Shown here piece after piece: positions 61,665-64,000 of a stretch of DNA of 64,000 nucleotides (positions are counted from its first letter, which is position 1; every line of letters starts with the position of its first letter). The notes under the pieces were generated by a model that did not search any database, had not been told where the DNA came from, and saw only the letters and a program-made list of their open reading frames with translations. A program made the position numbers and the translations under genes. The DNA comes from an uncultured Bacteroides sp. (GTDB lineage: Bacteria; Bacteroidota; Bacteroidia; Bacteroidales; Bacteroidaceae): assembly GCA_947038155.1 (NCBI GenBank), contig CAMQVH010000002.1:1-64000 (forward strand). The letters run 5' to 3'.

Positions 61665-63311
61665 TTATTTAGCTTGTTCCAATTGCAAAGTCTTAGTTGC
61701 CTGGTCGCAAACTTCTGTAGGACCAAAGTACTGAATCGGACCCGGATATACATAATCCGTTTCAACAGCCCAACGGTCACGCTGTGCAGCGAATGCTTTG
61801 AAAGGAGCACCATCCAATTTCACTAATGCTTTCTGGATCACCGGTTTCATTTCACCGTGGCGGCGTTCCATATTCATCATCATGGTGATAGGCACACCAC
61901 CTGCAATCCATTCGGCAGCAGGAGCAGTTGTGTTGCGTACAGAAGACATATAACCGGTCTTACCGTCAGCAATCAGCATAGAAGCTGTGTATCCCAAAGA
62001 ATAGCAGTAGTCAGCATCAAAGTTTGACGGAGCAGCGCAACGTCCTTCGTAACCGAAGAAGTGGTGCTGTGCAGCAAACTTACCCACATATTTGCCATCT
62101 TCTTTCCAAGCAGCCAATTTGGTAGCTACCATTTCAGACAACAGTTTTTCTGTTTCGATCAGTGATACCTGAACGTTTCCGTGCGGGTCACGGTCCAGTG
62201 TCAGCTGGCGAGCTACACCTTCCGGCAGACTTGCATAGATAGCAGAGTTTTCCGGAGACAGCTTACGGATGATGTAATCACGTTGATGAGACTTCTTGAT
62301 CTGAGAGAACTCTTCTGCATTTGCAGCCAGGAAGTCGTTCAACTCAGCGATCAGACGCTTCATAGCCGGAATAAATTCCACCAGTCCTTCCGGAATCAAT
62401 ACTGTACCGAAGTTATTTCCCTGTGCAGCACGGTCAGCTACCACTTTAGCGATAGATGTTACTACATCATCCAGAGACATATCTTTTTCTTCCACTTCTT
62501 CAGAAACGATACATACGTTAGGCTGTACCTGCAAAGCACATTCCAGTGCAATGTGAGAAGCCGAACGACCCATCAATTTGATAAAGTGCCAGTATTTACG
62601 GGCTGAGTTACAGTCACGCTGGATGTTACCGATTACTTCTGCATAAGTCTTACAAGCTGTATCGAAACCGAAAGAAGTTTCAATCATATCGTTCTTCAAG
62701 TCACCGTCAATCGTCTTCGGGCAACCGATCACCTGTACACCGTACTTCTTGGCAGCATAGTATTCAGCCAATACACAAGCGTTTGTATTAGAGTCATCAC
62801 CACCGATGATAACCAGTGCTTTGATGCCCAATTCTTTGATGATCTCAAATCCCTTCTCAAACTGAGCTTCAGTTTCCAGCTTCGTACGTCCCGAACCGAT
62901 GATATCGAAACCACCTGTGTTACGGTATTCGTCGATGATGTCAGCAGTCAGTTCCATATAGTTGTGGTCTACCAGACCGCCAGGACCCAGGATAAAGCCG
63001 TACAGCTTACTTTCAGGATTCAGCTTTTTGATACCGTCGAACAAACCAGAGATTACATTGTGTCCGCCCGGAGCTTGTCCGCCGGAAAGGATTACACCTA
63101 CGTTCATAGCAGGAAGTTGAACAGCTTCACCAGCTTCGAATGTAATCAACGGCATTCCGTACGTGTTAGGGAATAATGCTTTGATAGCTTCCTGATCGGC
63201 TACAGATTGAGTAGCAGCACCTGCTACAGCCTTAACAGCTCCTGATGCCAATGCTTTCGGAAGTTTGGGCTGGTAAGCAGCCCTTGCGATTTGCAATGCA
63301 CTTTTAGTCAT
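61665..63311 (-). CDS. pfp: PPi-dependent 6-phosphofructokinase
   Basis: The start at 63311 ([14 protein letters not shown]) gives 548 residues, the long PFP form; the open frame extends 24 codons further to 63383 but those lack family character. Diagnostic residues: [14 protein letters not shown] (substrate loop), GGDDS at 170-174 (Asp instead of the Gly of ATP enzymes) and PKTIDGDLK at 198-206. It phosphorylates fructose-6-P reversibly with pyrophosphate, a typical glycolytic step in Bacteroides. It is a stand-alone - strand gene. Confidence 0.93.
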   Translation of the reverse strand: MTKSALQIARAAYQPKLPKALASGAVKAVAGAATQSVADQEAIKALFPNTYGMPLITFEAGEAVQLPAMNVGVILSGGQAPGGHNVISGLFDGIKKLNPESKLYGFILGPGGLVDHNYMELTADIIDEYRNTGGFDIIGSGRTKLETEAQFEKGFEIIKELGIKALVIIGGDDSNTNACVLAEYYAAKKYGVQVIGCPKTIDGDLKNDMIETSFGFDTACKTYAEVIGNIQRDCNSARKYWHFIKLMGRSASHIALECALQVQPNVCIVSEEVEEKDMSLDDVVTSIAKVVADRAAQGNNFGTVLIPEGLVEFIPAMKRLIAELNDFLAANAEEFSQIKKSHQRDYIIRKLSPENSAIYASLPEGVARQLTLDRDPHGNVQVSLIETEKLLSEMVATKLAAWKEDGKYVGKFAAQHHFFGYEGRCAAPSNFDADYCYSLGYTASMLIADGKTGYMSSVRNTTAPAAEWIAGGVPITMMMNMERRHGEMKPVIQKALVKLDGAPFKAFAAQRDRWAVETDYVYPGPIQYFGPTEVCDQATKTLQLEQAK

Positions 63312-63441
63312 TTTCTTTAATTTTTTATTTAAAGGTGTTAGTAAGTTTCTTGTCAAACTTGAAAAGCGTTGCAAATTTCGCATTTTTCCTCGAATTATGA
63401 AAGAGAAGCCCTCATTTTATTTCGCTGCATAGTTACAGAGG

Positions 63442-64000
63442 CTATTGCTTCCAGCCACCGCCAAGTGCTTTATACAGTTGTACTACGGTGATCAGTTCAT
63501 CACGAATAGCGTTACTCAGACCAATTTGTGCGTCAAAATAACCACGCTGGGCATCAAGAACATCCAGATAATTGATCACTCCATTGATATATTGCAACTG
63601 CGCCAAATCCATATAACTCTTAGCCGAACGTTCCAGATTGGCACGAAGCGCGTACACCTCTTTTATCTTATTAAAGTTGACAATCGCATTACGTGTCTCC
63701 TTGAAAGCCGTCAGGACTGTTTTCTCATAACTATGTATTTCTGCTTCATAGGCCGCTTTTTTGCCTTTCAACGCAGCACGGTTTTTTCCCCAGCCAAAAA
63801 TAGGAGTCAATAAAGCACCTTCCATAACGGCATAAGGCGATTTTAGAAGTTCTGACAAAGACGTGCTTTCACTACCGAAACCACCCGTCAGTGCCAGACG
63901 AGGAAACATATTCGTATAAGCCACACCTACTTTTGCATTGGCAGCGATCAGTTTCTGCTCTGCCTGACGTATATCGGGACGGCGTTCCAGCAAAGTGGAA
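63442..64000 (-). CDS. TolC/NodT-family outer-membrane efflux protein, C-terminal part
   Basis: The frame runs from the right edge of the window to a stop at 63442, so the N-terminus is missing. The ~185 visible residues show the OprM/NodT pattern: LLERRPDIRQAEQKLIAANAKVGVAYTNMFPRLALTGGFG, then the helical hairpin (ALKGKKAAYEAEIHSYEKTVLTAFKETRNAIVNF) and LERSAKSYMDLAQLQYINGVINYLDVLDAQRGYFDAQIGLSNAIRDELITVVQLYKALGGGW. It would be the outer-membrane channel of a tripartite RND efflux pump whose inner parts should lie beyond the window. Confidence 0.92.
   Translation of the reverse strand, partial: STLLERRPDIRQAEQKLIAANAKVGVAYTNMFPRLALTGGFGSESTSLSELLKSPYAVMEGALLTPIFGWGKNRAALKGKKAAYEAEIHSYEKTVLTAFKETRNAIVNFNKIKEVYALRANLERSAKSYMDLAQLQYINGVINYLDVLDAQRGYFDAQIGLSNAIRDELITVVQLYKALGGGWKQ

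Overview
The window looks like the chromosome of a gut Bacteroides close to B. thetaiotaomicron. The grounds are SusC/SusD outer-membrane pairs, Bacteroidetes TAnnTTTG -7 promoter boxes, long-form PPi-dependent phosphofructokinase, a fused E1 alpha/beta 2-oxoacid dehydrogenase, a kor-type ferredoxin oxidoreductase operon and many lipoproteins. Gene order at the left end matches what I recall of the B. thetaiotaomicron arabinan/arabinose locus (BT0362 down to BT0346). The species call is an inference. I found no rRNA, tRNA, CRISPR array, transposase or prophage genes.

Region 1 (1-19.3 kb, + strand) is a complete pectic-arabinan utilisation locus. A SusC tail, SusD and a surface GH43 endo-arabinanase bind, cut and import arabinan. 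GH146 and GH51 arabinofuranosidases release L-arabinose. A lipoprotein aldose epimerase and an SSS symporter handle the free sugar. AraA, a FGGY kinase (AraB) and AraD convert it to D-xylulose-5-P, and transketolase plus RpiB feed it into the pentose phosphate pathway. The NUDIX-derived regulator AraR sits in the middle.

Region 2 (19.3-28.8 kb) is the most unusual part. On the + strand are a MtaA/CmuA-like zinc methyltransferase and a short protein resembling the MetH activation domain, with a C-terminal three-cysteine motif. Converging on them from the - strand are a secreted beta-helix protein, a cytoplasmic GH31 enzyme, a methyltransferase-corrinoid fusion of CmuA architecture and a second SSS symporter. 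I read this as a corrinoid-dependent demethylation module coupled to uptake and hydrolysis of a glycoside, possibly an O-methylated sugar.

Region 3 (28.8-36.6 kb) has a roughly 570-bp gene-free inverted-repeat element, a RavA/ViaA-like MoxR-VWA pair with a DUF456 membrane protein, and a kor operon that contains a 58-residue two-helix membrane protein. Region 4 (36.7-44.9 kb) has an outer-membrane porin, a periplasmic solute-binding protein, a candidate small RNA, an ECF sigma operon, a Gfo/Idh oxidoreductase, a guanine-deaminase-like enzyme and a fimbrillin-like lipoprotein.

Region 5 (45-64 kb, mostly - strand) has a second SusC/SusD pair without local enzymes, a FadL-like porin with a Ser/Arg-rich partner, prmA, flavodoxin, an E3-LplA-E2-E1 2-oxoacid dehydrogenase operon, a membrane-anchored GH25 protein, PPi-dependent phosphofructokinase and the end of a TolC-type efflux protein. 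Four separate gene-free stretches carry short palindromic units repeated at an almost exact 22- or 23-bp period with different core sequences. These arrays are a second notable structural theme of the window.
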